Positions 13,583-21,875 of a DNA stretch of 24,653 bases are shown here, one piece after another (position 1 is the first letter of the stretch; each line of letters opens with the position of its first letter). The stretch is from JAWVZB01 sp033722375. GTDB taxonomy: Bacteria > Actinomycetota > Nitriliruptoria > Nitriliruptorales > Nitriliruptoraceae. A program made the position numbers and the translations under genes. The stretch covers positions 1 to 24,653 of the forward strand of contig JAWVZB010000046.1 in assembly GCA_033722375.1 (NCBI GenBank), written 5' to 3'. The notes beneath the pieces were generated by a model. The model was not told the origin of the DNA and did not search any database. It worked only from the letters and a program-made list of their open reading frames with translations.

Positions 13583-14640
13583 CCGGGCGCATCGAGAGCC
13601 TCCGAGCCCTCTCCGATCAGACGGACGGCCTTGCCCGATCCGTCACCGTCCGACACTTCGCACGGCATCCCGACCTCGAAGACCGCTTCGGTGACCGAGG
13701 ACGCCGGAAGTGCTTCGAGGACACTCGGTTCCATCTCCAGCACCTCACCTCGGCACTTCGGGCCGATCGCCCGCAGCTGTTCGCCGAGTACCTGAGCTGG
13801 GCGGCATCGGTTCTCGCGGCCTACGACATCAGCGTCACCGACCTCCAACAACACCTCCAGACCATCCGGGACGTGCTCAGAGAACGGCTCGGCGGCGACC
13901 TGCGGAGCGCAGCGTCCCAGATCCTGGACGTGGGGGTGGAGCGGCTGGCCGGACAGACACCGGATCCGGCTCCTGAGCTCGTCCCGGAGGCCCCGCAGGG
14001 GCAGCTGGCGACCGAGTATCTCGATCTGCTGCTCGGCGGTGACAGGCGGGGCGCTCTGGAGCTGATCGCCGCCAAGTCGGACGCGATCGGGGTGAGGGAC
14101 CTGTACCTCCACGTCTTCCAACCGGTCCTCCGAGAGGTCGGCAGACGCTGGCAACTGCGGGAGGTGTCGGTGGCGCAGGAGCATCTGGTCACCGCCGCCA
14201 CCCAGCTCGCGATGGCACAGCTGTACCCACGGTTGTTCTCCACCCCTCGTAACGGGAGGACCCTCGTGGCCATGTGCGTCGGTGACGAGCTCCACGAGGT
14301 GGGGATGCGGATGGTCGCCGACCTCCTCGAGCTCGAGGGATGGACCAGCCACTTCCTCGGCGCCAACACCCCACCGCGCGCCGCTGCCGAAACCGTTCGC
14401 GAGCAGGCTGCCGATCTGGTGGCCGTGTCAGTGACGATGATGTCCCACGTCGAACAGGCAACCGAGACCATCACGGCGATCCGGGCAGGAACCGACGCGC
14501 CGATCATCGTTGGCGGCCGTGCCGTCCTGCTGATCCCCGATCTCTGGCGTGAGCTCGGTGCCGACGGGACCGCTCGCGATGCCGGACGCGCCGCGACGGC
14601 AGCCACCGAACTGCTGGATCGGAGCGGGCATGGCGGATGA
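13579..14640 (+). CDS. Cobalamin-binding sensor, CarH-type B12 domains with novel N-terminal domain
   Basis: The 353-residue soluble protein has three parts. Residues 1-110 form a helical domain with the conserved-looking segment RFGDRGRRKCFEDTRFHLQHL (36-56). Residues about 140-222 form a B12-cap helical bundle with W191-x9-E201-H202, the signature of CarH/LitR photoreceptor cap domains. Residues about 226-350 form the Rossmann B12-binding domain: E237-L-H239-E-V-G242, then 41 residues to S284-V-T, then G312-G313. This matches the ExHxxG-x41-Sx(V/T)-x22-27-GG pattern, with H239 the predicted lower cobalt ligand. There is no MerR DNA-binding domain. The residue after Trp is Gln192, where CarH has the His that caps cobalt after light exposure. 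The kinase gene overlaps its end by 11 nt, so it probably passes a light or cobalamin signal to that kinase. A corrinoid methyl-carrier role is less likely because no methyltransferase is nearby. Confidence 0.9.
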   Translation: MTGRIESLRALSDQTDGLARSVTVRHFARHPDLEDRFGDRGRRKCFEDTRFHLQHLTSALRADRPQLFAEYLSWAASVLAAYDISVTDLQQHLQTIRDVLRERLGGDLRSAASQILDVGVERLAGQTPDPAPELVPEAPQGQLATEYLDLLLGGDRRGALELIAAKSDAIGVRDLYLHVFQPVLREVGRRWQLREVSVAQEHLVTAATQLAMAQLYPRLFSTPRNGRTLVAMCVGDELHEVGMRMVADLLELEGWTSHFLGANTPPRAAAETVREQAADLVAVSVTMMSHVEQATETITAIRAGTDAPIIVGGRAVLLIPDLWRELGADGTARDAGRAATAATELLDRSGHGG

Positions 14641-15736
14641 TGCCTCGAGGGCTCTCGTGGTGCGCACCACGACGGAGGGCAAGATCCTGGAGGTCGTGCG
14701 TGACGACCTCGGTGTCGGCCTCGAAGAGGGCGTCCCTGTGATCGAGTTCGTGACGGACGGATCGGTCGCCACGGTGCTGACCCTGCTCCGTCGTGCCGCG
14801 ACCGGCGAGGTTGTCCTCGACGAGCACGCGGACGTCACCATCGAGGGGACGACCGAGACGCTGTCGTTCGGGGCGACTCCGATCCACGGTGAGCTCTTGA
14901 TGTTCGCGATACCCGCTCGGGAGCGACCTCGGCCTCGCGCACAGCCGCCGGCCGTCGAGGAGGAGGCTCTGGACGAGCTGTCCCGGATCAACAACCTGCT
15001 CGTGGACCTCCATCGCCAGCTGGCCCGGCGGACCTCCGACCTCGAGCAGGTCAACCGTCAGAAGAACGAGCTCCTCGCGATGGCCGTCCACGATCTCCGC
15101 AACCCGATCACGACGATCCAAGGCTTCGCCGAGACCATGCGGGTTCACGCCGGTGAGCGCCTGCGAGGCCCCGAGCGCATCGCCGTCGAGAGCATCGAAC
15201 GGAACAGCCAACGGATGGCCCGCCTGGTGGACGATCTGCTACAGCTGTCGGCCATCGAGGACGCCGCACCGCAGCTCGAGCTCCAGGACACGGACCTCGC
15301 CGACCTCACCCGAGCGACCGTGCTCGCCCACGAGATCCTCGCGGAGAAGAAGGAGATCGCCCTCGAGGTCGACGCCCCCGACGAGCTCGTCCTCCAAGCG
15401 GACGGCGACAAGCTCGAGCAGGTCATCGCGAACCTCGTCTCGAACGCGGTGAAGTACACGCCCTCCGGAGGCCGGGTGCAGGTCACGCTGACCGCAGCAG
15501 GAGATCACGCTGAGCTCACCGTCTCGGACACCGGTGTGGGCATCCCCGAACACGAACAACAACACCTCTTCGAGCCCTTCACGCGACTCAGCTCCGAGCC
15601 CACCGGCGGGGAAGTCAGCACCGGGCTCGGACTGGCGATCGTCCATCGGATCGTGAGCGCGCATGGGGGCGCCATCGAGGTCCGGTCGCGCGCCGGCGAA
15701 GGATCGACCTTCACGGTCAGGCTGCCGCTGGCCTGA
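14630..15736 (+). CDS. Soluble sensor histidine kinase paired with the B12 sensor
   Basis: The 368-residue protein has an N-terminal PAS-like domain (about 6-97), a Pro/Arg-rich linker, a coiled coil (about 110-150), a HisKA dimerisation domain with H154 in the H-box HDLRNPIT, and a HATPase domain. The latter has N-box NLVSNAVKYTPSGG (268-281), G1 DTGVGIP (300-306), F-box LFEPFTRL and G2 GLGLAIV (332-338). No transmembrane segment is present, so the input must be cytoplasmic. The ATG at 14630 has GGAG 5 nt upstream; the frame is open to 14549 but earlier starts lack this site. The 11-nt overlap with the B12-sensor gene makes that protein the likely input partner. No response regulator lies in the window, so its target is unknown. 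All catalytic boxes are intact. Confidence 0.93.
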   Translation: MADDASRALVVRTTTEGKILEVVRDDLGVGLEEGVPVIEFVTDGSVATVLTLLRRAATGEVVLDEHADVTIEGTTETLSFGATPIHGELLMFAIPARERPRPRAQPPAVEEEALDELSRINNLLVDLHRQLARRTSDLEQVNRQKNELLAMAVHDLRNPITTIQGFAETMRVHAGERLRGPERIAVESIERNSQRMARLVDDLLQLSAIEDAAPQLELQDTDLADLTRATVLAHEILAEKKEIALEVDAPDELVLQADGDKLEQVIANLVSNAVKYTPSGGRVQVTLTAAGDHAELTVSDTGVGIPEHEQQHLFEPFTRLSSEPTGGEVSTGLGLAIVHRIVSAHGGAIEVRSRAGEGSTFTVRLPLA

Positions 15737-15751
15737 CCCTCGACGGGCCGG

Positions 15752-16177
15752 TCAGTCTCCGGCGACCTCGTCGTGGCCGAGGTCGCGCAGGGCCGCGCGG
15801 ATCTGCTCGGCTGCCCGGTCCATCTCGTCGGGGTCGGGGTCGGTGGCGGCGTTGTCGAAGGAGAGGTCCCCGAGGTCGGCGATCTGGAGCACGTGGACGT
15901 GGCAGTGTGGGACCTCGAACCCGGCGATCATCGTGCCGACGCGGGGCGGGTCGAAGGCCCGCTGGATGGCATCGCCGACGTGCTTGGTGACCTGGCTGAG
16001 GTGGAGCCACAGGTCGTCGTCGAGGTCCAGGAAGTGGTCGACCTCCTGGCGCGGCACGACCAGCGTGTGTCCGGTCGTGATGGGGTTGATGGACAGGAAC
16101 GCCACCGCACGGTCGTCCTTCCACACGAACCGCCCCGGCAGCTCGCCGTCGATGATCTTGGTGAACACGCTGGCCAC
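15752..16177 (-). CDS. HIT family (histidine triad) protein
   Basis: The 141-residue protein starts with VFTKIIDGELPGRFV, has the INPITTGHTLVVPR strand and the triad HCHVHVLQ with H91, H93 and H95, of which H93 would be the nucleophile. It is a standard HIT hydrolase of the HINT-like type, acting on nucleoside phosphoramidates or dinucleotides; the substrate is not predictable. The start is the GTG at 16177, set by AGGAGG 6 nt upstream; the open frame to 16399 is antisense to the next gene. It converges with the histidine kinase gene with a 15-bp gap and no clear terminator, and is divergent from the Ddn-like gene. TAGCGT preceded by TG in the 74-bp divergent gap may be its -10. Confidence 0.93.
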   Translation of the reverse strand: MASVFTKIIDGELPGRFVWKDDRAVAFLSINPITTGHTLVVPRQEVDHFLDLDDDLWLHLSQVTKHVGDAIQRAFDPPRVGTMIAGFEVPHCHVHVLQIADLGDLSFDNAATDPDPDEMDRAAEQIRAALRDLGHDEVAGD

Positions 16178-16251
16178 GTCGGACCTCCTGGCGTCGCTCC
16201 GTCCGACGCTAACAGCCGCGACTACGGTGCGACCCACCCAGGAGTGACCAG

Positions 16252-16722
16252 ATGGAACTGCTAAGGCGGATGGTGGTGCCCCTGCTGTCCACCCGTGCGG
16301 GGGCGGGGTTCTTCCGGGCGACCGCGCCTGCGATCGACCGGTTCGTCGCCCGCCTGACCAACGGCAAGCACACGATGAGCAAGCTGCTGCTGCCGACACT
16401 CATCCTGACGACGACCGGCCGTCGCTCGGGGCTCACACGCGAGCACCCGCTGGTCTACGTCGAGGACGACGGCGACTTCGTCGTGGTCGGGAGCAACTGG
16501 GGCCAGGAGCACCATCCGGCCTGGACCCACAACCTCCTCGCCAACCCCGAGGCGGCGGTCACCATCGACGCGGAGACGACTCCGGTCCGGGCCCGGCAGG
16601 TCACCGGCGCAGCAGGCAAGGAGCTCTTCCAACGCTTCGTGGACATGGCCCCCAACTACGGCAACTACGGCGACTGGTCCGGGGGCCGCGACATCCGCGT
16701 CTTCCGGCTCACCCCACGCTGA
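16252..16722 (+). CDS. Deazaflavin (F420)-dependent oxidoreductase, Ddn-like
   Basis: The 156-residue protein has the Ddn/FDOR-A pattern: LILTTTGRRSGLTREHPLVYVEDDGDFVVVGSNWGQEHHPAWTHNL, followed by NPEAAVTID and a short C-terminal NYGNYGDW segment. This family uses F420H2 to reduce quinones, nitro compounds or fatty acids at the membrane. An F420-using host fits the actinobacterial placement. The N-terminus (LLRRMVVPLL) is amphipathic and may touch the membrane. AGGAG lies 7 nt before the ATG. The stop overlaps the argE start by one base (TGATG), which suggests co-translation, although a link in function is not obvious. Confidence 0.92.
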   Translation: MELLRRMVVPLLSTRAGAGFFRATAPAIDRFVARLTNGKHTMSKLLLPTLILTTTGRRSGLTREHPLVYVEDDGDFVVVGSNWGQEHHPAWTHNLLANPEAAVTIDAETTPVRARQVTGAAGKELFQRFVDMAPNYGNYGDWSGGRDIRVFRLTPR

Positions 16723-17882
16723 TGGACACCCTCACCATCCTCGAGCGGCTCGTCGCTGCCGACACGACCTCGAGAACGTCCAACCTCGCGCTCATCGAGA
16801 TCGTGGAGGAGCTGCTGAGCGCATACGGCGTGGAGTCACAGCGGGTCCCCAACGAGGACGGCACCAAGGCCGGTCTCATCGCCCGGATCGGACCTGAGGT
16901 GGACGGCGGGGTCGTCCTGTCGGGACACACCGACTGCGTACCGGTCGACGAGCAGCCGTGGAGCACCGACCCGTTCGAGCTGCACGAGGACGGGGGACGC
17001 CTGTACGGCCGGGGCACCGCGGACATGAAGGGGTTCCTCGCGGCCGTGCTCGCGCAACTCGACGTGTTGGCCGGGGCGGGTCTGGAGCGCCCCGTCATCC
17101 TGGCGCTGTCGTACGACGAGGAGCTCGGCACGCTCGGTGCCCCGTCGCTGGTCGCGGAGCTCCTGGCGAGCCAGCCCCGCCCCGCTGCCGTCGTCGTCGG
17201 CGAGCCGACCAGCCTCCAGGTCGTCAACGCCCACAAGGGGGTGCGTGCGTTCACGACCACGGTCCACGGACTCGATGCCCACTCGAGCCAGCCACAGCGG
17301 GGCGCCAACGCCATCGCTGCCCTGGCCCGGGTCGCCACGGCCATCGACGACCTCGCCACCCGACACCGCGAGGCCGCCGCGGATCCCGACTTCGAGCCGC
17401 CCTACACGACCTTCAACCTCGCCACGATCCAGGGCGGGCAGGCGATCAACATCATCCCGCGGCGCGCGGAGATGACCTGGGAGTACCGGCCAGTGCCGGC
17501 GGACGACAACGACGCGATCCTGCAGCAGGTGCAGGAGCGGGCAGAGAACGAGGTACTGCCCCGGCTCCGCGCGACCCATCCCGACGGGGCGATCGAGTTC
17601 ACGACCGACGCGCTCGTCCCGACCCTCGCCCCAGAGGAGGACGGCGCCGCCGAGGCCCTCGTCCGCGACATCATGGAGATCCACGCTCCCGCCGAGACGG
17701 TCGCCTTCGGGACCGACGGGGGCCACTTCCAGGCCGCCGGCTTGTCGACGGTGGTGTTCGGCCCTGGATCGATCGACCAGGCCCACCAGCCCGACGAGTA
17801 CATCGCCGCGGCCCAGCTCGAGAGGTTCGCTCCCTTCATCCCCCGGCTGGCCAGCCGATTGGAGAGCGAGAGCTCCGACTAA
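16722..17882 (+). CDS. argE: Acetylornithine deacetylase-like M20 metallohydrolase
   Basis: The 386-residue protein is a full-length M20 family dizinc hydrolase. Visible ligands are H69 and D71 in SGHTDCVPV, D101 in GTADMKGF, the E133-E134 pair in YDEELG, E161 in VVGEPT and a C-terminal His in DQAHQPDE. H187 in LDAHSSQP belongs to the dimerisation domain. The stretch PWSTDPFELHEDGGRLYGRG matches ArgE, which removes acetyl from N-acetylornithine in arginine synthesis. M20 enzymes are easily mis-assigned and no other arg gene is in the window, so another N-acyl amino acid may be the substrate. The ATG overlaps the Ddn-like stop by one base. A 31-bp gap separates it from the phosphoesterase. Confidence 0.85.
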   Translation: MDTLTILERLVAADTTSRTSNLALIEIVEELLSAYGVESQRVPNEDGTKAGLIARIGPEVDGGVVLSGHTDCVPVDEQPWSTDPFELHEDGGRLYGRGTADMKGFLAAVLAQLDVLAGAGLERPVILALSYDEELGTLGAPSLVAELLASQPRPAAVVVGEPTSLQVVNAHKGVRAFTTTVHGLDAHSSQPQRGANAIAALARVATAIDDLATRHREAAADPDFEPPYTTFNLATIQGGQAINIIPRRAEMTWEYRPVPADDNDAILQQVQERAENEVLPRLRATHPDGAIEFTTDALVPTLAPEEDGAAEALVRDIMEIHAPAETVAFGTDGGHFQAAGLSTVVFGPGSIDQAHQPDEYIAAAQLERFAPFIPRLASRLESESSD

Positions 17883-17913
17883 CGTCGGCCGAGCCCATCG
17901 GGAGACCCAACCC

Positions 17914-19860
17914 ATGACCAGTCCGCGCTGGCGTCCGCGACGACCACTGACCCGCCGTGAGTTCGTGCAGCGGCTCGCGGCGCTCTCCGCCGCCGGGTGG
18001 GCGACCCCGGTGCTGAGCGGGTCGGCGCTGCGCAACGCGTGGGCACAGACCGCCGACACGGCGCTGTTCCCCGAGAAGACGACGCTCGAACGGACCATCG
18101 TCACCACCGGCGACGGGCCCTACTTCTCGCTCACGTTCGGTCCGGGCTGGCCGATCACCGTCCGGGAAGAGCTCGCGACGGCGAAGTCCGGACGGGTCGA
18201 CACCCGCGTCGCGCTGGCCGCCTTCCTCCACGTGACCGACTTCCAGCTCGTGGACGCACAGAGTCCGGCCCGGGTCGAGTTCTTCGACCGGCAATCGGAC
18301 GAGCCGAGCCAGCAGATCCCCGTCAACGCCGCCCACCGGCCGCAGGAGGCCTTGGTCTCTCATGCGGTCGACGCGCTGAACCGCCGCGCCCGCACACTCC
18401 TGCGCTCCCCCGTCACCGGACGGTTCGTCGACTTCTGCATGTGCACGGGCGACAACATCGACAACAAACAGGCCAACGAGCTGCGCTGGTTCATCGAGCT
18501 GATGGACGGCGGGAGGTTCGCGGCGAGCAGCGGTGACCCCGAGACGTTCGAGGGTGTGCAGACGTTCGACAGCCTCGAGTACTACGACGCCCACTACTGG
18601 CACCCCGACCAGGTGGACCACCCCGACGCTCCCGACTTCTACAAGACCGACTACTCCTTCCCGAACTACCCGGGGCTGATGCAGGCAGCGATGCAGCCGT
18701 TCACCGCCGTCGGGGTCGGGCTGCCGTGGTACTCGGCCTACGGCAACCACGACGCGCTGGTCCAAGGCAACGTCCAGGCCAACGAGATCTTCGAGAGCAT
18801 CGCCACCGGTGGCGTCAAGGTGCTCGACCCTCCTCCGGGCACGACACCACAGGACTTCTACCGAGCCGGCCAGAACCAGGATCCGACCGACGTCTTCACC
18901 GGATCGATCTCGAGCGCACGCCCCGTCACCGCCGACGAGGAGCGCACCTTCATCTCGGCTGCGGAGTACATCCAGGCGCACCTGAACTCGCCGACATCCC
19001 CGGACGGACACGGCTTCACCGAGGACAACCTCGACCCGGTCACCCTCTACTACACGTTCGACGTGGCCGAGTCGATCCTCGGGATCACGCTCGACACGAC
19101 CAGCCCCGCGACCTCCGAAGGCTCGATCGGCCAGACCCAGCTCGACTGGCTCGAGCAGCGTCTGATCGAGGTCCACTCACGCTACTTCGACGCCGACGGC
19201 AACGAGCAGACCACCGGCAACGACGACCGGCTCGTCATCGTCTTCAGCCACCACCGCCCCGCGTCCATGGAGCCGATCCAGGGTGCCGACGAGCAGGGCA
19301 ACCTCGAGCAGCGGTACGGCGGCGACACCGTGATCGAGCTGCTGCAGCGCTTCCCGAACGTGATCATCTGGGTCAACGGTCACAGCCACTTCAACCGCAT
19401 CGTGGTGCACGGACACGACGACCCGGTCCGCGGGTTCTGGGACCTCACCACCTCGGCCCAGGTGGACCCGCCGCAGCAGGCCCGGATCCTCGAGGTGACC
19501 GACAACCGCGACGGGACGCTGTCGATCTTCACGACCGTGATCGACCACGCGGCCGACCCCGGCACCGACCCCGACGACTACAGCGTGCTGGGGCTCGCGT
19601 CCATCGGTCGGGAGCTCGCGTTCAACGACTACCAGTCGACGCCGGCGTCGGCGATCGGCGAACCCAAGGACACCAACACCGAGCTGCTGGTGGTCGCCCC
19701 GTTCGATCTGTCCGGCACGGGCGGCGACGGCGCCCCGTCCGACGAGGAGGACGAGGACGATCTGCCAGCGACCGGCGGCGGGCTGGCGGTCGGCGCCGCG
19801 GCGGCGCTGCTGGGCGGGGCGATAGCGTTGCGCAACCGCGGCGGTGATCGGACGAGCTGA
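17914..19860 (+). CDS. Tat-exported, LPXTG-anchored metallophosphoesterase
   Basis: The 648-residue protein starts with a Tat signal peptide: basic residues, T13-R14-R15-E-F17, a hydrophobic stretch and a likely cut after NAWA (44). The body is a calcineurin-like phosphoesterase with VTDFQLVDAQSP, CTGDNIDN, YGNHDA, FSHHRPAS and NGHSHFN, the five metal-site blocks of the fold. Long insertions fit the large TIGR03767-like subgroup. The C-terminus is a sortase signal: an acidic stretch, LPATG at 617-621, a hydrophobic helix and the basic RNRGG tail. It should be folded in the cytoplasm, exported, and linked to the cell wall. The substrate is unknown; a phosphate ester outside the cell is likely. 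GGGAG lies 9 nt before the ATG. The next gene starts directly at its stop. Confidence 0.92.
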   Translation: MTSPRWRPRRPLTRREFVQRLAALSAAGWATPVLSGSALRNAWAQTADTALFPEKTTLERTIVTTGDGPYFSLTFGPGWPITVREELATAKSGRVDTRVALAAFLHVTDFQLVDAQSPARVEFFDRQSDEPSQQIPVNAAHRPQEALVSHAVDALNRRARTLLRSPVTGRFVDFCMCTGDNIDNKQANELRWFIELMDGGRFAASSGDPETFEGVQTFDSLEYYDAHYWHPDQVDHPDAPDFYKTDYSFPNYPGLMQAAMQPFTAVGVGLPWYSAYGNHDALVQGNVQANEIFESIATGGVKVLDPPPGTTPQDFYRAGQNQDPTDVFTGSISSARPVTADEERTFISAAEYIQAHLNSPTSPDGHGFTEDNLDPVTLYYTFDVAESILGITLDTTSPATSEGSIGQTQLDWLEQRLIEVHSRYFDADGNEQTTGNDDRLVIVFSHHRPASMEPIQGADEQGNLEQRYGGDTVIELLQRFPNVIIWVNGHSHFNRIVVHGHDDPVRGFWDLTTSAQVDPPQQARILEVTDNRDGTLSIFTTVIDHAADPGTDPDDYSVLGLASIGRELAFNDYQSTPASAIGEPKDTNTELLVVAPFDLSGTGGDGAPSDEEDEDDLPATGGGLAVGAAAALLGGAIALRNRGGDRTS

Positions 19861-20850
19861 GTGTCGAGCGAGGTCGAGCAGACGCTCGAACGGATCGCGC
19901 GTGCCCTCGGTGGCGACCAGACCTTCTCGAGGAAGGAGGTCAGCGACGAGGTCGGGGTTCCTCTTGCGGTGCTGCAGGCCCGCGACGAGGCGCTCGGCGT
20001 GCAACCGCTCGAGCACTACACCGAGACCGAGCTCGAGGACGCCCGGGCGCTGAAGGCGTTGCTGGACGCGGTCGGCTCCGACGCGCTCGTCCGGACGTCA
20101 CGGGAGGACGCCGCGCTGGTCCGCCGCCTCGCCATCACCCACCTCCAGGTGGTCCGCGACGAGATCCTCCACCCCCTCCTCGAGGAGTACGGCGACGATC
20201 TCGATGCGGTCGCTGACTCCCTCGCCGACCTCGCCGATCCGCTGTTCGATCGGGCCACGAAGCTTTTGGCGACGACCTACCGCCGGGTCCTGATCGACCT
20301 GCTCGCCTCCGAGGTCGTGGCGCTCGGCATGGGCGGGGACGAGACGCTCGAGCTCGCCGTCGGCTTCGCCGACGTGGTCGGCTACACGTCACTGACTGCT
20401 CGTGTCGACCCGTCGGGCCTGAAGGGCATCCTCCAGGAGTTCGAGGACCGCTGCCATCGGGTCGCCGTGGACCGCGACGTCCAGCTCGTCAAGTTCCTCG
20501 GGGATGCGGCGCTCTACGTGTCGTCGGACCCCACGGTGCTCGCCGATGTCCTGCTCGACCTCGTCGATCCGATCGACAGCGAGCAGGACGGCGACCCGCG
20601 CGAGACAGGACTCTCGGCCGGGCTCGGCTTCGGCGAGGTGGTGCTGCGCAGCGGCGACGTCTACGGGGCCCCGGTCAACATGGCGGCACGGCTGACCGAC
20701 CTCGCGGTCGGCGGGAGCCTCGTCGCCGACGACGAGCTCCGCGACGCCCTCGAGGATGGCTACCGACTGAGCACCCTCCCACCGACGAAACTCCACGGCA
20801 TCGGCCGTCGACGTCCCCTCCGGGTCCGTCGAGGAGGAGCGGATGACTGA
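19861..20850 (+). CDS. Class III adenylate cyclase with N-terminal regulatory region
   Basis: The 329-residue soluble protein has a C-terminal cyclase domain from about 162. All key residues are visible: metal-binding D171 (FADVVGYT) and D215, adenine-selecting K211 (VKFLGDA) and D266, and the transition-state pair N273 and R277 (DVYGAPVNMAAR). It should therefore make cAMP. The N-terminal 160 residues include a possible winged-helix-like segment (FSRKEVSDEVGVPLAVLQ, 22-39) and a helical stretch up to LIDLL at 144-148. This layout recalls the autoinhibited cyclases related to mycobacterial Rv1264, but similarity is only by arrangement. The GTG start abuts the phosphoesterase stop with no gap and only a weak ribosome-binding site. 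The stop overlaps the epimerase start by 8 nt. Confidence 0.9.
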   Translation: MSSEVEQTLERIARALGGDQTFSRKEVSDEVGVPLAVLQARDEALGVQPLEHYTETELEDARALKALLDAVGSDALVRTSREDAALVRRLAITHLQVVRDEILHPLLEEYGDDLDAVADSLADLADPLFDRATKLLATTYRRVLIDLLASEVVALGMGGDETLELAVGFADVVGYTSLTARVDPSGLKGILQEFEDRCHRVAVDRDVQLVKFLGDAALYVSSDPTVLADVLLDLVDPIDSEQDGDPRETGLSAGLGFGEVVLRSGDVYGAPVNMAARLTDLAVGGSLVADDELRDALEDGYRLSTLPPTKLHGIGRRRPLRVRRGGADD

Positions 20851-21805
20851 GCCGCCAACCGTCCTCATCACCGGGGCGAACGGCTTCGTCGGTACGGCGC
20901 TCCGGGGTCGCCTCGAGGACCGCGGTGTCACGGTCCGTGGCATCGACCTCCAGCCCAGTTCCGGTGTGGTGCGAGGTGACACGACCGACCCGTCCGGCTG
21001 GTCCGAGGAGCTCGACGGTGTCGACGTGGTGGTCCACACCGCCGCGATCGTGACCTTCGCCGGCGACGAGGAGCACTTCTGGCGCACCAACGTGCTCGGG
21101 ACCCGGCGCGTCCTCGAGGCGGCCACCGCGGCAGGCGTCCGGCGGGCGGTCGTGATCTCGTCGGTGGTCGTGTACGGGTTCGACGTCCACGGGGTGGTGG
21201 ACGAGACCTGGCCGGTCCGGCCGAACGGCAGCCCGTACGTCGACACCAAGGTCGCGACCGAGCAGGTTGCACTCCAGGCCCACGCTGCCGGCGACATCGA
21301 CGTGGTCGTGATCCGTCCGGGAGACGTCTACGGCCCCGCGAGCCCCGCGTGGACCCTGTCGCCGATCAGCGAGCTGCGCCGCGGTCGGGCTGCCGTTCCG
21401 TCGGGGGACGGCGTGCTCAACCTGATCTACATCGACGATCTGGTCACCGCCCTCGATCGCGCCGTGACGGTCCCGGAAGCTGCAGGACAGGTCCTCAACG
21501 TCACCGGCGGAGACGTCGTCAGCCCACAGCGGTTCTTCGGCCACTACGCACGGATGCTCGGCACGAGACCGCCCCGCTCGCTCCCGGCTTCGGTGCTGCG
21601 CCCCGCCGCCGCAGGTCTCCGACGGATCGACGAGCTGCGCGGACACGACACCGATCTGTCGGCGTTCGCGATCGACTACCTGACGCGCCCCGCCCGGATC
21701 TCGAACGGACGCGCGCGCCGCACCCTCAACTGGGAGCCGGAGATCCACCTCGACGAAGGCATGGCACGGACCGAAGCCTGGCTCCACGACACCGGGATCA
21801 TCTGA
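20843..21805 (+). CDS. NAD-dependent epimerase/dehydratase (extended SDR)
   Basis: The 320-residue protein has the Rossmann motif TGANGFVG (10-17), a DVVVHTAA segment, the catalytic serine in VISSVVVYG and the Y132-x3-K136 pair in SPYVDTK. RPGDVYGP and the LNLIYIDDLV segment are typical of extended SDRs related to 3-beta-hydroxysteroid dehydrogenase and sugar epimerases. The substrate cannot be set from sequence. The ATG at 20843 overlaps the cyclase stop by 8 nt, which indicates co-translation with the cyclase. The 70-bp gap after it holds no clear terminator. Confidence 0.9.
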   Translation: MTEPPTVLITGANGFVGTALRGRLEDRGVTVRGIDLQPSSGVVRGDTTDPSGWSEELDGVDVVVHTAAIVTFAGDEEHFWRTNVLGTRRVLEAATAAGVRRAVVISSVVVYGFDVHGVVDETWPVRPNGSPYVDTKVATEQVALQAHAAGDIDVVVIRPGDVYGPASPAWTLSPISELRRGRAAVPSGDGVLNLIYIDDLVTALDRAVTVPEAAGQVLNVTGGDVVSPQRFFGHYARMLGTRPPRSLPASVLRPAAAGLRRIDELRGHDTDLSAFAIDYLTRPARISNGRARRTLNWEPEIHLDEGMARTEAWLHDTGII

Positions 21806-21875
21806 CAGAACGGTCACCCTTCGCGACGCTCGGTGGCCGTGGGGTCTGCCATCCTCTAGCGCGAGGAGGTGGCCC

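Noticed and set aside
13579..14640. Reading the B12 protein as a methionine synthase or corrinoid carrier
   Set aside because: The ExHxxG motif with W-x9-EH in the cap matches the photoreceptor type, no methyltransferase is nearby, and a histidine kinase follows.
16836..19176. Two long minus-strand ORFs opposite argE and the phosphoesterase
   Set aside because: Both mirror genes with intact catalytic motifs, and their translations lack any fold signature.
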